A stretch of 64,000 nucleotides of DNA, from assembly GCF_051020975.1 (NCBI RefSeq), contig NC_135033.1:6537501-6601500 (forward strand), read 5' to 3'. Source of the stretch: Osmia lignaria lignaria. Taxonomy: Eukaryota > Arthropoda > Insecta > Hymenoptera > Megachilidae. Shown piece after piece: positions 12,399 through 24,919 of this stretch (its first letter is position 1; each line of letters starts with the position of its first letter). The translations under genes were made by a program, and so were the position numbers. Below the pieces are notes generated by a model. It made no database searches. It was not told the origin of the DNA and saw only the letters and a program-made list of their open reading frames with translations.

Positions 12399-14171
12399 AA
12401 ATAAACAAGAAATTTGTATTTCCCACATGTTTCATATCAAGCCTACCAACAATCCCCTTCCAAATTACATCACTTATACCTTCTTCAAAAGGTATGTCCA
12501 TCAAGGTGTTGATCACTAACCCTGGCCAACATACGTTCTCCAGGCGAAGCAAAGAGAACCGGTGCCGGTAACGTAACAAAAGTCGTCGACCGTGTTCGAA
12601 TCGCGTTTGTTCCTTCACGAAAATACTCTGGCAGCTGCGCGTGCCGATTGGCCGAGTAAAAGCGGGACACGTTAGACGAGGATGGGATCCGTGTCGAATG
12701 GACCCGCGTGTCTCGATCCTCTCCGTGTGTAGAGGCCTGTCGTGGGAACGAGGCGAGCGAAGCGCGGAAGCGTGATGCCAGGCCTCGGGGAAGAGCCTCG
12801 CGTTTTCGTACGATGATAAATGATCTCATCACCGGCATTTAGAACGCGCCAGCAAGACGTCGGTAGGCCGAAACGAGTCTGGACGATTTGGCCGGTGAAG
12901 GTGGAACGCGAAGAGAGGGGAGGGCTCGTTTAGACAGGACAAAGGGTGAAAGGGCACGGATCGCGTGGAAGCGTTCCTTATACCCAGAGGGTGGTTACAA
13001 CGAATTTCACGCGAGCCGGAATAATCGTTAGACGACGTGAATCGTTTCGTTTCTAATTATCTATTCACAAATTCGTGCAGTCATGTCGACCAGAAGCCGC
13101 GTAACTACGCCTGTCCGATCCGGTTACGAGTCAATCATCGGTTTTTCGGGGATCATTAGCGCTATTCTGTTCCTGAGGCTTGTTCTTCGAATTTCTTCGA
13201 GTGATACGTCTTTTTTTTTTCTTTTGATCACTGACAAATAGGGGGTGGAGGGTCACGTCTGACAAGTAGATTTCTTGTTTAACACTTTGAGAGATTCATT
13301 TAAAATTTCATGTATAATTACTAATTTTATACATTGTTAATTTATTCCTTTCTTCAATCAAAATTAATATAAAAGATAAAGTTCCTCTGATTTCAATGTA
13401 AGAAATAATTAAACAAAATAGCTAATCAAACATCTTTACCCACCATTTAACTCTGAAACTAAATAAACGAATGAACTACAGACGGAAGAAGCAGACTAAT
13501 TGAATCGCAGACTACGTCCAACGTTATTACTACTAAATCGTTGAGACGGTAGAAGACTGAAAACGCAAAAAACAGCGGACCAACGAGTCTTCCCTCGAGG
13601 AAGGAACGAAAGGGAGAGCGAAACTGGATATAGATTATATCGCGGGGGATGCGCGTACTCTATAACCGTAATAACCAGTTAAACGTTTCGCGACGACGGA
13701 ACGGCGACGGGAGTAGCGGAGATGAGGCAGGACGTGGGGTCAAAAACTAATATCGAACCCCTTGGGAGGGCTGAGCAATTGCGGTCGCGAGGTACCCTCC
13801 CGGCTACCGTGAGCCGCGCCACGCCGAGGAACTTTGGTCCGCGTCGCGTCGACGGGCGTCGGCTGCCACCCACGGGATCGGATTCAATAATTTCGCCGCG
13901 AGTAGGGCTAATTTTGAATGCCATTAGTTAGCACACGCCGCCTGGGATGATCCGACTGCCTCTGCAACGGATTCTTATTTCCTTCTCTATCTCGCCCTTC
14001 CTTTCTTCCCCCTTATCCTCACCCTTTTCTCTCTTTGTTCGCGATCGTCGTTCCAATACACCGCTACCAGTGTTATAAAGCTGAACGCCAACGCGTTTCG
14101 TCTCCCTATCCCACCCATCCGTACGTATCTTTGTCTTTCTTTTCATTTTTTTCGTCGTCGACTGAACGACC

Positions 14172-14206
14172 CCTTCTTCTTCGTCTTCTTCTTCCTCTTC
14201 TTCTTC
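14172..14206 (+). repeat. Imperfect TTC microsatellite
   Basis: TTC repeats are interrupted by GTC and CTC. The tract inflates acidic or lysine-rich ORFs on the minus strand here. Confidence 0.7.
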
Positions 14207-15137
14207 GACGCGGCATGGCGCCACTTCTGATTGAATCGACTGCGCGCGATATGCCAGGGATTCGCCCGTCGTTGATCGTGCCCCGTCCCCGACGCGACGG
14301 ATTCCACGGGATAGTTTCTCTCGGCCATTTCCCAGCGTGGATCGGTACGCGTGGTATTGGGTCACTGGGCGCGCGGATCGAGATTCCCTTTGTTCTCGTC
14401 CTCGTCAAGGAATCGATAGCTCGTCGCGTTTCCACGCGAGACACTCTTCTCTTCCGTCAGTGGGCGATCTCCCGGCGTATCGTGTCGTTAAGAGAAGCTT
14501 TGATATTCTTTAACGATCGGGAGTGTCTCACGGAACGAAATTAATTGCATCAAGAATGCAGCTTGTACGATAATTAGACATTTCAACGGGTATCGCCGAT
14601 ATACCGATTGTTAACACTCGATCCTTCCACAACTAATTGATCTCCACTTGGTAACTCGGTAATAATATTAGAACCTTTATGAGGCAATAAAACTCACCGA
14701 CTCGTGTTGACTAACGTAGGCGGCGAATCACCGGGACAATACGGCATTGTGATCCATTGATGATCTCCACCCTGGCTGAAATCCACGGCTCTGTAACACA
14801 CAGAAACGTTGTTATTACCTCGATCATTAACGTCGGCAGGCAAAGATTGTGGGAGTACATTAACGTGCCTAACTTTCAAATATTTTCTCGAATCCTATAT
14901 CGTATGAAAATTGTATCGAAGTCGATACGTATCGATTGACTCGTAAATCCCTTGTTAGTAGTTGAACTTGAAAAGTATCGGGTAAGGAATACGCATGGAA
15001 AGGAAGTCACGGAAAAGCCGAGCAGAGAAAGAATAGAGGATCGCGAGACGAATAGAGAAGCGACGCGACGGATCGATCGGTCGGCCATTAGGCGATTCTT
15101 GTATCGGCAGCTTGAGCTCTCGGCTATTGCCCGTACA

Positions 15138-15163
15138 GGGCTACGTAGTCGCTCACGTAGCCC
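15138..15163. other. Perfect 9-base-pair hairpin
   Basis: GGGCTACGT (15138-15146) pairs with ACGTAGCCC (15155-15163) around the loop AGTCGCTC. Confidence 0.4.
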
Positions 15164-15195
15164 GCTTTGATGTGCACCGCGCCGCTGCATTGTAG

Positions 15196-15211
15196 ATGCA
15201 TTATAATGCAT
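15196..15211. promoter_or_regulatory. 16-base perfect palindrome with two ATGCAT motifs
   Basis: ATGCATTATAATGCAT is self-complementary. Its halves resemble homeodomain or POU-type sites. It lies 33 bases after the hairpin at 15138. Function is unknown. Confidence 0.3.
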
Positions 15212-16310
15212 ACCCACTAAGAAAGAAGCCAGGCTATGTTGGTATTATGCCCGCGCGCGACTGCGAGCTCGCCTCCTCTCGCTGCAACCGAGCTTCGATA
15301 ATCAAATGTGCCTTGCACCGCGTGCGTACACACGCTCAGCCAAGATTATATGAATAGAAAGGCGCCGTGATACGTGATGGGCGTGTGCAATTGAAAATCA
15401 TATTATGTAAAAGAGCGGGGCAGCTACGACCGGTCGACTGGTGAAAATTTGCCGTTTCTTTTCAACCGCCCCCGTCGCGGCTGCCCTCACCCATTCCGAA
15501 GCCGCTGCGCTGTCTCTCGGCGAGCGGAGAACCGTATCGAAACGATATCGCGCGCGGAATTACGATGACCGACACGTCGATCGAACGATAATCATTGAAA
15601 TAAACGCAGCCAACATCGCAGGTGACTCGAATGACGAGAGACAGACTTCTGATGGAACAAATTGTTCTAGCAATTGTTGAATTAGAGAATTAAGATTTCG
15701 CTTTACAATCGGCGATGTATCAAATCTTTAGTTCATGAATACTTGTGAAGTCAAATTACAAGGCAATTCTCATCATCCAATTTCCTTCGGAAAGAAATAT
15801 CACAATGTTTCATCTGTATAATAGTCAGATCCAAAAGCTGGTAATGATAGGAATCAGCGGGTTCAATCTTCAAGGAATTCAGCTTCGTTTCAACCCTTGA
15901 AGATCATCAAAAGAAGCACGCATCTTCCAAGAACGAAATCGTTAACATAGAAGAATATAAAGAAAAAGGAACAGTAGGAAGAATTCCATAATTCGCTTCG
16001 GTTTCAATAATTATGCAACCCTTTAACGCTTCGCGACATTCGACAACGATCGAGCTTCCGCGCTACCGTTCTACCTTCGGCCGGCATCTTCGACAGCAGA
16101 AGTTGTCGGTCCGGCCTGTAATTTGCGCGGTCGTGCCCGGAGGATCCTCTTTCCGTCGACTGGTCTCGGCGAATGATATTCCCTCTCTCGAAACAGGAGG
16201 AAAGCGAGCGGAAAGAACCCTCGCACTGATGTCCGGTAGCAGCCACCGGGCGCCGCGCCACTATCGCTCGCAATTACAAAGCTCCGGGCCGTTTTTAATC
16301 TCGGACAACC

Positions 16311-16337
16311 GGCAAAAAACGTAATAACTTTTTTGCC
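16311..16337. other. Perfect 9-base-pair hairpin, GGCAAAAAA arms
   Basis: GGCAAAAAA (16311-16319) pairs with TTTTTTGCC (16329-16337) around the loop CGTAATAAC. Confidence 0.4.
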
Positions 16338-16370
16338 ACCACGATTACGCGTACCCTGCCCTCCGTCGAG

Positions 16371-16395
16371 CGGGATGAGCCTGCGGGATGAGCCG
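16371..16395 (+). repeat. 13-base tandem repeat, two copies
   Basis: CGGGATGAGCCTG is followed by CGGGATGAGCCG. Confidence 0.6.
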
Positions 16396-16810
16396 TTCGC
16401 GCAAAATTGAAGACTCCGCCCCCGCGTGCTTCGTCCGACCCAAGGATAACGACCAGCCTGTATGCAAATGCCCGAGGATCCGTAGAATTTCACGAAACGT
16501 TATTATATCCTGCCGTTTCGTTTCGCGAAATTGCGTCCATAGACTGAGAAAAGTGTACGCCGTGATGCTCGCAAAAAGATTCACTGGTGACATTACCTCG
16601 TAAAACGATTGAGACACAGAAGAGATTCTGACAACATTTTAATGAGCCTGTCGTCAATTTACCCCCTGATCACACGGTACATTTTAGGAATTTCGCCTGC
16701 TCGTTTGCTACCCGTGCTTTTTGTGTATTCAAACCCAATGAACCGGAGATGGACCAGACAAAATTTCCTTTAATATCCAAACGGTGAATGGAGGTACCTT
16801 GCTAAACATG

Positions 16811-16902
16811 TTAACCCTTCATAGAAAAGAAAATGTGATGTAAGAAAATGATTTGATACTCGATGGTATTATTCAGAACCCACCACTGGGATGAAGGATT
16901 AA
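16811..16902. mobile_element. Short TTAA-flanked MITE, 92 bases
   Basis: TTAA plus CCCTTCAT at the left matches the inverted right end ATGAAGGA plus TTAA (16899-16902), with one mismatch at the first terminal base. It has no coding capacity. Confidence 0.5.
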
Positions 16903-17701
16903 TTAATATCACTACTTATAGACAGTAGTTTAAGTAAATGACACATGGCATCTCTATTTATATCTCCAGTTTAGGTGTCTGAACAAACCCAGACGCCACT
17001 GTCTGGAGAATTGATACCTCGCTGCAAGCAATATACCCTATTCCTGGGAATACTTGCTGGCTGACTCGTGCGATTCCTTCGCCGATTCGTTCGACGCGAC
17101 TCTCCCCCGCACGTACGGCTAGAATCAATGGTGCGTTTACCTTCGACGTAAGGTGTGAGACGGGTGTCGGCGAAGGTGGAGGCGTCATTGTCGTGTTTCG
17201 TTCGTTTCTCCGATTGCGTCACAACAGGGTATGACCGGTACACGGTACAAGCTTCACCGCTCGGGCATAGAAAGCGTACGAATCGAATGGCCGACGATCA
17301 TTTGTCAAGCGAGAACGTCCGCGTGCCCCAAGCACCGACTATCGCGTCTAAACGCGGATTATCGAAGAAGAAGAGGAGGAAGGAGCAATAGAAGTTGAAG
17401 AAGAAAAAGACGAAACTCGCACCTACCGTATCTCGGCTGGGAGAGTGATATTTCTATCGTGGATGTTGAGGTAGGAACGTGTTAACAATCCTTGCCTCGG
17501 CTCGCCGCGATTGATGGCCGTAGAAAACGGGATTTATTAATCCTGACTATTATCACTGTTCGCGGAGCCGCGTCGGCGACAACGATGACTCTATCGACGT
17601 TTCGCGGGGACCCATTCGCGCGACCAACCTACCTCAACGTCCTTCTAAAAACCAAGTCCAGTTTCTTGTTTGATAGATCTAAGAATCAGGATCGTTAAAT
17701 C

Positions 17702-17788
17702 GGAACAGGTGTGACTGATGGCATTAGCTTCAACAGACAAGTTATTAGTCTAATCCTCAAAATTTAATCCGTGCGATACACCTGTTCC
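17702..17788. other. Perfect 11-base inverted repeat, 65-base spacer
   Basis: GGAACAGGTGT (17702-17712) is the exact inverse of ACACCTGTTCC (17778-17788). The spacer is AT-rich with weak further pairing. This could be a small hairpin RNA or a pair of E-box-like binding sites. Confidence 0.4.
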
Positions 17789-18861
17789 ATCTGATCCATC
17801 TGACGTGTCTAATACCTTTAATTCGTCTAATGTATTTGTATATAATTTCTCCTAGTTCATCAGACTGAGATGTGCACACATTCAAAATACTAAAATGTCA
17901 GTCACTCTATGTTGAAGACCGGCAGTTTATTATCATGCTACTACGAATTTACATATTCATACGAAAGACACGTCAATCCTAATTGCACAAAGTTCGCATT
18001 CTACCAGTGTGCCCTGTCGTCGCGTTTATTAATCACCGTAACGCGACTCGCTTATCAGCACCCATCGTCGTAACACGGAGTCGCTCTCGGACGATTCGTA
18101 GCGATTTTTTCCTCCAACGAAACGTGATCGAAGACAACACGCGATCAGCCAGGATTACGCAATCCGTACCTTTCATCGATCCCTACGGACCCACGTTCGT
18201 CTCGAAAGATTACGGGAATCGAGACGTCGATGCGTGGATTGCTTTATTAAATTTTGCGCAATGCAAACGATTTTCCAACGGCGACGGTGCACGAGCAAAC
18301 GGGCTATAAATCAAGCTGTACAATGACATCGGCACGACCGTTCCGCGGCTATACTCTGCCTCTGTCTTTCTCTCCTGCGGACACGCGGCCAATCCGCGCG
18401 TACTTCAATTACGTAAACGCATTCTAACTTGGCCCCAGCTGCTGATTATCTGCGAGTACGAAGCTATCGGTCCGTGGATCGTTTCGCGGCTGGATTAATT
18501 TGCGCCTCCTCGATCGTTCGTCTACCTCTAATAGGATTTTTTTCTACCTTTACAAGAATTCGCCACTCGATATTCAATGTTTGCTAAGCGTTAATAATAT
18601 CGACACGTCCCATTGTTTCAAGCCAATCGTTAACTGTCATCATCGTTGAAGATCGAGCCTGTGACACGTCTAACGTACTCTTTTGTATGCGTTATTAGAA
18701 TCGCTCGTTGTCAATAAATTAGACGGAGAATCGTATGAATCCTACCATCACCACCTACGATCCTGTTCAATTTACAAAGTGCGATTCGTTTTCGTTTGAC
18801 AGAGTTCTGTTAAGAAATTAACTGCTGATGGTAAACTTTCAGATTCTATTTAATTTTCTCA

Positions 18862-18877
18862 TTTTTTTTTTTTTTTT
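18862..18877 (+). repeat. Poly(T) run
   Basis: There are sixteen consecutive T after ATTTTCTCA. It could be the tail of a minus-strand retroposed copy, but no source gene is recognisable. Confidence 0.6.
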
Positions 18878-19955
18878 CTTTTCATCAAGACGAACGAGTC
18901 TCGATGCACGGACAAGCTGGATTGCTCAAGGATTATTACTCCAACAACTCGTGGTTTATCTAATTTACATTTAGATATTCAGATTTTCTGTATTCTCGGA
19001 AAACTACCATTAATCAATTACAGAATACGCAATTGCGTTTCAAGATTTTTCCTATTAACTTGGAAGATCCTATCGAATGAGAAACCAACTATAAATTTTA
19101 CCTAGAACATATCTCCTCCTAGAACTTTCTTAGTCTAAAATATTTGTCGTTATTTTTACAATGGGTAATTGAAAGAATACGCCTATTTCCAGTGTGGCAC
19201 AACTGTTATTAGAATCCCTTTGAATGGAAAGAAGAAAATTACTCAAAGCTCGAGCAATGATTTGTCTCGTGGGGCGAAGCTCTCGAGGCCACGAAATCAA
19301 GTCGAACGGTTCACGAAACTAGACGGCTCGATAAATCACAACGTGGCCTGAGATCGAGTTTCCTGGGCCTGGTGCTCGATAAAATCCAGCTCAGGCGCGG
19401 GGCCCATCATTATAAATCCCGACAGCCACTTTATCCCAATCGACGTGCATGCCCGCGGGGCACTGGAAACGTCCATCAGGAAACATCGAAACGTCGACGA
19501 GCAGCCGGTTGCGAGGGTGGATACACATCCTACGGCCTTTACGCCGCGTACACCGGCCTCGGTTCTACTTTTTTTCCATCGCGTACAATGTGCTACACGA
19601 AGCGTGTGGATCGCGGTAGAATGATTGATAATCGATCGTGCCGAACTGGCCGGAGTCTCGCGCATCCAACGAAGATGAATTCGTTCTGCGCCCAGGCCTA
19701 ATTGTGCGCAGCCAGTGGTCCATCCTGTGGACCGACCACGAGGTTACCGAGGTATCCACACCTACGCTCAACGAGCACCACGAAATGTAAAGCTGAGTTT
19801 CTATAGCCGTGTAATTTGTATCAAATGAAAATTCAACGCAAAGTCCAAATAAATTAAATTAATGATCCTAACTAGATCAGGAAAAATTGTAAACTATTTA
19901 TTTTTTAAGAAGTTAGATATATTTTGAATTATTATTTCTAAGATTATTAGCATTT

Positions 19956-20000
19956 TTAACCCTTGAACAGCGGAGTCTGGATCAATCTAGACCCAAACTT
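19956..20000. mobile_element. Lone left terminus of a TTAA MITE (GCGGAG type)
   Basis: TTAA followed by CCCTTGAACAGCGGAGTCTGG is nearly the same as the ends at 43900 (inverted) and 62552. It continues with a similar ATCAATCTAGACCCAA stretch. No matching right terminus was found downstream, so this copy is truncated or decayed. Confidence 0.5.
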
Positions 20001-20296
20001 ATAAAGAGCTGATCAAATTATTACACTTTGAAAAGAAAGGAAAAAATTTAATTTTTATTTTTACTCCTCTATACAATATAATAAGTGGAATGACTTGCAC
20101 AAACTTCAAATTTCTATTGAAATGCAATGATGGAAAGATGGAAGTTAATACGTGCACAAGAGTGTGAACTCAGCCTAAGAGAAGAGCAACGGATAGAAAA
20201 GACGAAGAGGAACAGGGAAATAGAAAGTGCGCTAACTAACCTCGCGTTGACCCCCTATCGATATTTTCCCCCTGTAGTTCGACCCTTGTAACAGCG

Positions 20297-20325
<29 letters not shown>
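20297..20325 (+). repeat. (TTC)n microsatellite
   Basis: About nine uninterrupted TTC units. Confidence 0.85.
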
Positions 20326-20327
<2 letters not shown>

Positions 20328-20490
20328 GTCGTTTCTTTGTTGTTCGATATCGTGCACCTCCCTGAGTGAAAGGGTATTTTTCTTTTTTTCTTTTTTACGT
20401 GGGTTCTACCAGGTTGATTCTTAGCTGTGCGAACCCGAGCGGCGCATAAAACACACCTGGGGTTAATGCACCCGCTATAAATATAGCAAC

Positions 20491-20586
20491 ATGGCGAAGC
20501 AGCTTCGCGTGAAATTAATTACGCAACGTATTTACACCGATGCGATGCCGTTAGGCGTGATCGAGGACCCCGTGCGGCGAAAATGA
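20491..20586 (+). other. Candidate short ORF (31 codons) next to TATAAATA
   Basis: The ATG has a strong insect-like context (GCAACATGGCG). The peptide begins MAKQLRVKLI, is rich in basic residues, and ends in TGA. TATAAATA lies only about 15 bases upstream, too close for it to drive a transcript containing this ATG. Either the TATA motif is incidental or the ORF is. The start overlaps the perfect inverted repeat GCGAAGC-A-GCTTCGC. Confidence 0.18.
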
Positions 20587-21702
20587 GACGATACCCATGG
20601 TCGAGGTATAATGAATTATCGACCGCCATTCTCGACAATCGTGCTCGGACCTTCTTCTGCACTCTTGATAATTTGATTCACTTTACACCGTCGCTTCGTT
20701 AAAACAAGCGTAATTTTGAATTGAAGAAAAAGGGCATGGATAAATATTGTTACGTAGAGAATTTTTGGCAAGCAAATTCTTACACAGATAATTTCACGAA
20801 CAAGTTTTGAGATAAGCACAAGCCGATTTTCGATCGATTGATTTGCAACAAGGGGTCATCGGAGGTTAAAGAGAAATTTTGAGTAGTACGTTTACGATCG
20901 ACTGTGCCTCTTCCGCTTAATTAGAAGCTGACTTAAAGAATAGGATGTTAGAAAGCGCGCGTCGAGCACAATAAACGTTTGATTACTTCGGAACGCCTGA
21001 AATTTACTGCCAGTTTACGCTTATTCCGTATCGTCAATGAAGAAAATGGACAATTTTCAACGACTATGAAACTTGACGGTGATTGCTATAGTATCACCTC
21101 GTTTGACGACTCTTCTTATAAACTTTCAATTTCCGTTTGAATGGACTTTACAATTGCGTTTATCAATTGTGATGATACAAATGAAGAGTGATTTGAATGG
21201 AACTGTGAATAGCAGAAGTGAAAAGTAATCGCATTAGGAGGTAGGGTTGTATCGCGTTCTTCGACGATGTATATAGGGGTAACAGCAGCGAAATGAGCCG
21301 CCATAAAGCAAGACGATCCTATAAATGCGTTTCTACTTGTAAGCCCGGGTTTGGATCCTGTCGCACGGACATGTACCAGTGCGTCTTCCTTTTAATGCCC
21401 CCACCGACAGCACAATGTGAAACCCACTCGCGACAACTTTATTAGAGAGAGTCGCGGGTACATCGTGGCCTCGCTGCGTTTCAGATTATAACGCGTACAA
21501 CGCTCGTAACTATTACAAAGAGACACCGTTCCCTGTCTTTTCTCCTGTTAAAGGTCTTCCTGGATGAGAGGGGTTAAGAGAATGATCTCGAGACGCGTTG
21601 CGAACGAGGGGCTGAGATGCGATATGCTCGAACATTGGAAAAATATTTTGCAGTAAAAGTGTCAGAAAGAAGAGAAAAATTGATTAACAAAGTAAAAAGC
21701 CT

Positions 21703-21760
21703 AAGTGCCATGCGTCGCCGACTTTCCGGACAGATTCCAGGAGTCTATAGAGAAGCATAG
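21703..21760 (+). repeat. 57-base core repeat, copy 1 (tandem pair)
   Basis: It begins AAGTGCCATGCGTCGCCGAC, continues TTTCCGGACAG, and ends GTCTATAGAGAAGCATAG. The second copy starts 154 bases downstream and a third lies inverted at 57918-57974. Flanks are much less alike. It codes for nothing recognisable. Confidence 0.6.
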
Positions 21761-21856
21761 TGCGAGGAACGAATTAATAAAAAAATTTCTAAGTTTCCAT
21801 TTCGCTAACTTGGCAAACTAGAACTTGGAAGTTTAAAATCTCAAAGTCCAGAATCT

Positions 21857-21913
21857 AAGTACCGTGAATCGCCGACTTTCCGAACGGATCCTTGATATCT
21901 ATAAGAAGCATAG
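21857..21913 (+). repeat. 57-base core repeat, copy 2 (tandem pair)
   Basis: It begins AAGTACCGTGAATCGCCGAC and ends TATCTATAAGAAGCATAG. After it, AATTTCCAAGTTCCTATTTC resembles the sequence after copy 1 (AATTTCTAAGTTTCCATTTC). The tandem duplication therefore spans about 130 of the 154-base period. Confidence 0.6.
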
Positions 21914-24499
21914 CGCGAGGAGGTAGCTGACAGAATGAAAAATTTCCAAGTTCCTATTTCGCCAGTTGAAATGCCGTATATAATTACCAAGAGTGCCTTA
22001 AGATAATTGTGCTGGGGTTCAAGCAATTAACGTTTAAAGTCTAACGAGACATAAGAAACAAGAACATAAAAGCAACACAATTTCCAAGCGTGCTACTTGC
22101 CAGCTCTCCGAACATCGTAATAACTCAATTTTCAAGCTTCTTCAATTCGCATCTCGCACGAACCACTTCTATACCCAGTCAACACCAATACGCTTTCCGA
22201 TAAATCATAGCAAAGGATAATTAATACCAGTTACGTAGTAGCTGAAACGAACGCGTCCCGTTCAATATAATTGAGTGGCGAACGCGGAAGAGTAGCGTAT
22301 CGGCGACAGCAACGAATCTCCATCGACAGATGATTTGTTTACGATGATAAGATTTCACGTGTGTACCAAGTACGAGACGGTGTTAAACGCTCGTGAAAGC
22401 GGTGGCAAGCGTGGCTTAACGATGTGTAACGAAGTAGTCGAACCTCTGCGTCAATCGTCGTAAAATATCCGAACCGTGATCCTGGCGGGTAGCAAAAGCC
22501 GAGCGTGTTAACAAATCTCGAGGAATACGTCGCGTCGCTGCGAGGGGAATGAAAATTTCACCGCGGCGTCGTTACACATAACGCGTCTCGCGGCTGAAAG
22601 TCGACGCCTGACACCGGTACGATGCCCATTATCCCGATTGGCAGTTTTCTAAAAGGATTAATCTTAGTCGTAGGGTAGATTGTCGACGTTGCATCGAGCG
22701 GACAAGCAATAGGTCCTAAAGAAATCCCGATTGTAATGAAGAAGGATGCTGGATGGCTCGTCTATTCTCCAAGCGAAACCAACGAGTGTCAATTTTAACG
22801 CTTCGCCGTGATTGCTTCCTTGTACAGAAGCGAACGGCAGCTCGAGTGGCCACGCGGTGAAACTCGAATTAAAACCTTCCCAGTCAATAATGATAACGAC
22901 CGTTGTGTTAATAGCCCGACAGCCGTGGATCATCGATTTCCAAACGGCAAAAGTCCTTCGTGCTGATTGAACTTTGTTCTTAAACTGCCTCGTGACAGTC
23001 AGTGTCAGTCAAAATCGTGTTTCTTCGGTATTTTTCTTCGTCGGATAAAATGAACGCTCTCCTGTGTAAACGAAGAATACTTATACAAAGATGGGTGACA
23101 GAATCATTAATTATCCACGTTGATGGGAGACAACGATCGATGGTTCTTGGATGGTTTTCGCGAAAGTTGCGGTATGGAAATCAGTTGACAGGGAGGAGGA
23201 TCTTGAATTCCTAAGTATATTACAATAATTTTTAAGGATTCATCGATTTTATAATGAAACAATAACAACGGATTCTCGCTGATGCGATCCGTTTTGTTCG
23301 CAGTGGATTCACATAATTTGCTCGAGGCGCACCGTTGTATTCGTTCGTGCCAAAATAAATCAGGGTCCCGGTACTTGAAAAATAGCCCCATGGCATCCTA
23401 GTGTATATATTCGGGTCGCGAGGGCGAACGATCCTAACAAATTGGTCCCGAAGCAAATGGCCGCCACGATGCCGATTTATTATTATCTATTTACGATGCG
23501 CCTTAAATCACGCGTAGCCAGAGCCGGCGGCGTTTGACCGGCGAAATCGAGAAGAAAGCCGAGGGAACAAGGAGCGGAAAGTAGTACCCGCCGCTTATTA
23601 TTAGCCGTTTAGCAATTTGACAAGCGTTGTACTTTCGAATCGGCCCCGATACAATCGGCCCGATGCGACCGAGCAAAATGATTTACACGCGGATTCACGC
23701 GGTCCCCTTTTTCCCTCGGTAGCGATACAGGTAACCAGCCATTATTGGCTCCATTTCGCGTCCATTTTCAACGATCGATCGTAAATATACGATCCCCGAC
23801 GTGTGTCGAGTGTCGTAAGTTAACGCTTTACCCCGACCACGGGAAAGAAGCATATTCTATACTTTGAATTTTAATTTACGATCAGTTAATCTTCAAATTC
23901 AGGTTTCGAATAATTAATAATAATTAATGAATAAAAAGGGAAAAAAACATTAGGTAAAAAATTAAGAGATTAAATCTGAAAATTAGTTGCCCATGTTCTT
24001 AATAACGAGAGTTTCAACGTGTCTGACTACATACGTCCACTTTCACTGCGGCAGTCAAGGTGTTAACGAGTTCCTTTTCTTACTCTCTCCGAATGAACGG
24101 ATCAAAATCCTTCAGGATCGAGTCACTCCCGGATCAAAGGATCTCCAAAAGCACGTTCTACCAAAACCATCAATCCTGTTTCTCGAACGATCGTGTTCAG
24201 GCCGAAATTTCACGCGCGTACTCGAAATTTCGTGCGAAGATTAGCCTTGACGGGGCATCCTGGTGCTGAACGAGGTATACCGGTGTATACCTATCAGTGA
24301 CGTATTGACAGACGTGAACAAATGACAGCGCCCAGCTGGGGGGAGAAGAGCGTTGGCTCGCGTAGTCCGCTAACAAAGCAGGAGACGGCCGGTCGGGGGA
24401 ATCGGTGCTCGAACGGCGAGCATTATCATATTATGCTCGTTTGTAACTACAAATTGAGTTACCCCCGCGTGAACCCCGCGGCACTCGGGCCGACCGCTT

Positions 24500-24515
24500 C
24501 GAGATATATATCTCG
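24500..24515. other. 16-base perfect palindrome CGAGATATATATCTCG
   Basis: It is a self-complementary sequence in a GC-rich neighbourhood. Function is unknown. Confidence 0.4.
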
Positions 24516-24890
24516 GCACTGTCAGCCCGCGAACGAACGATAGCCCTCTCGCGATCGATACCCTTCGAGCACCCTCCCTGCCAACGGATCAACCTGCTGT
24601 CCGGGAATCACCTGCGGGTGGCCTGCTCTCCACCCGTTCCTTCTCCATCCACTCGGTCAAAGGTGAAAAATGCCCGACTCGCGTAAGAACCAGACGATCT
24701 GACCGATAACATTCGCTTGATATATGCGTCGACAAATCAGCCTCGACTGGAAGGTTCGATCTTTCGATTGACGGTTTGGGTGGTGCGAATTTACTCGTGG
24801 ATGATTTCCTCTTTGTGAAATATGATTTAAACATTTACACTGACATTGATTTGTTAGCATATTTTAAAATAGAATTCGAACGATTTGAAA

Positions 24891-24919
24891 CATTTGCTAC
24901 CAGCATTTAATTCGAAATC
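24891..24919 (+). mobile_element. Decayed terminus related to the 4996 MITE
   Basis: CATTTGCTACCAGCATTTAA is nearly identical to the stretch starting at 5002. The leading TTAA is lost (TTGA), and no right end was found. Confidence 0.4.

Larger units (their letters stand above)
9103..16310. other. Gene-free stretch with scattered hairpins and simple repeats
   Basis: Outside the listed features nothing functional is visible. A GC-rich block at 13680-14480 carries opposing ORFs driven by the TTC/GAA tract. Confidence 0.45.
16903..19955. other. Gene-free stretch
   Basis: Apart from the 17702-17788 inverted repeat and the poly(T) at 18862, I see no gene or regulatory feature. Confidence 0.45.
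20587..24499. other. Gene-free stretch holding the tandem core repeats
   Basis: It contains the core-repeat pair at 21703-21913. Balanced-composition stretches at 22250-22650 and 23450-23850 look like unique sequence but show no ORF or splice structure. Confidence 0.45.

Noticed and set aside
15138..17788. Hairpins considered as microRNA precursors
   Set aside because: Stems of 9-11 bases or with unpaired 65-base spacers do not fit a 22-base mature duplex, and no known insect microRNA seed was recognised.
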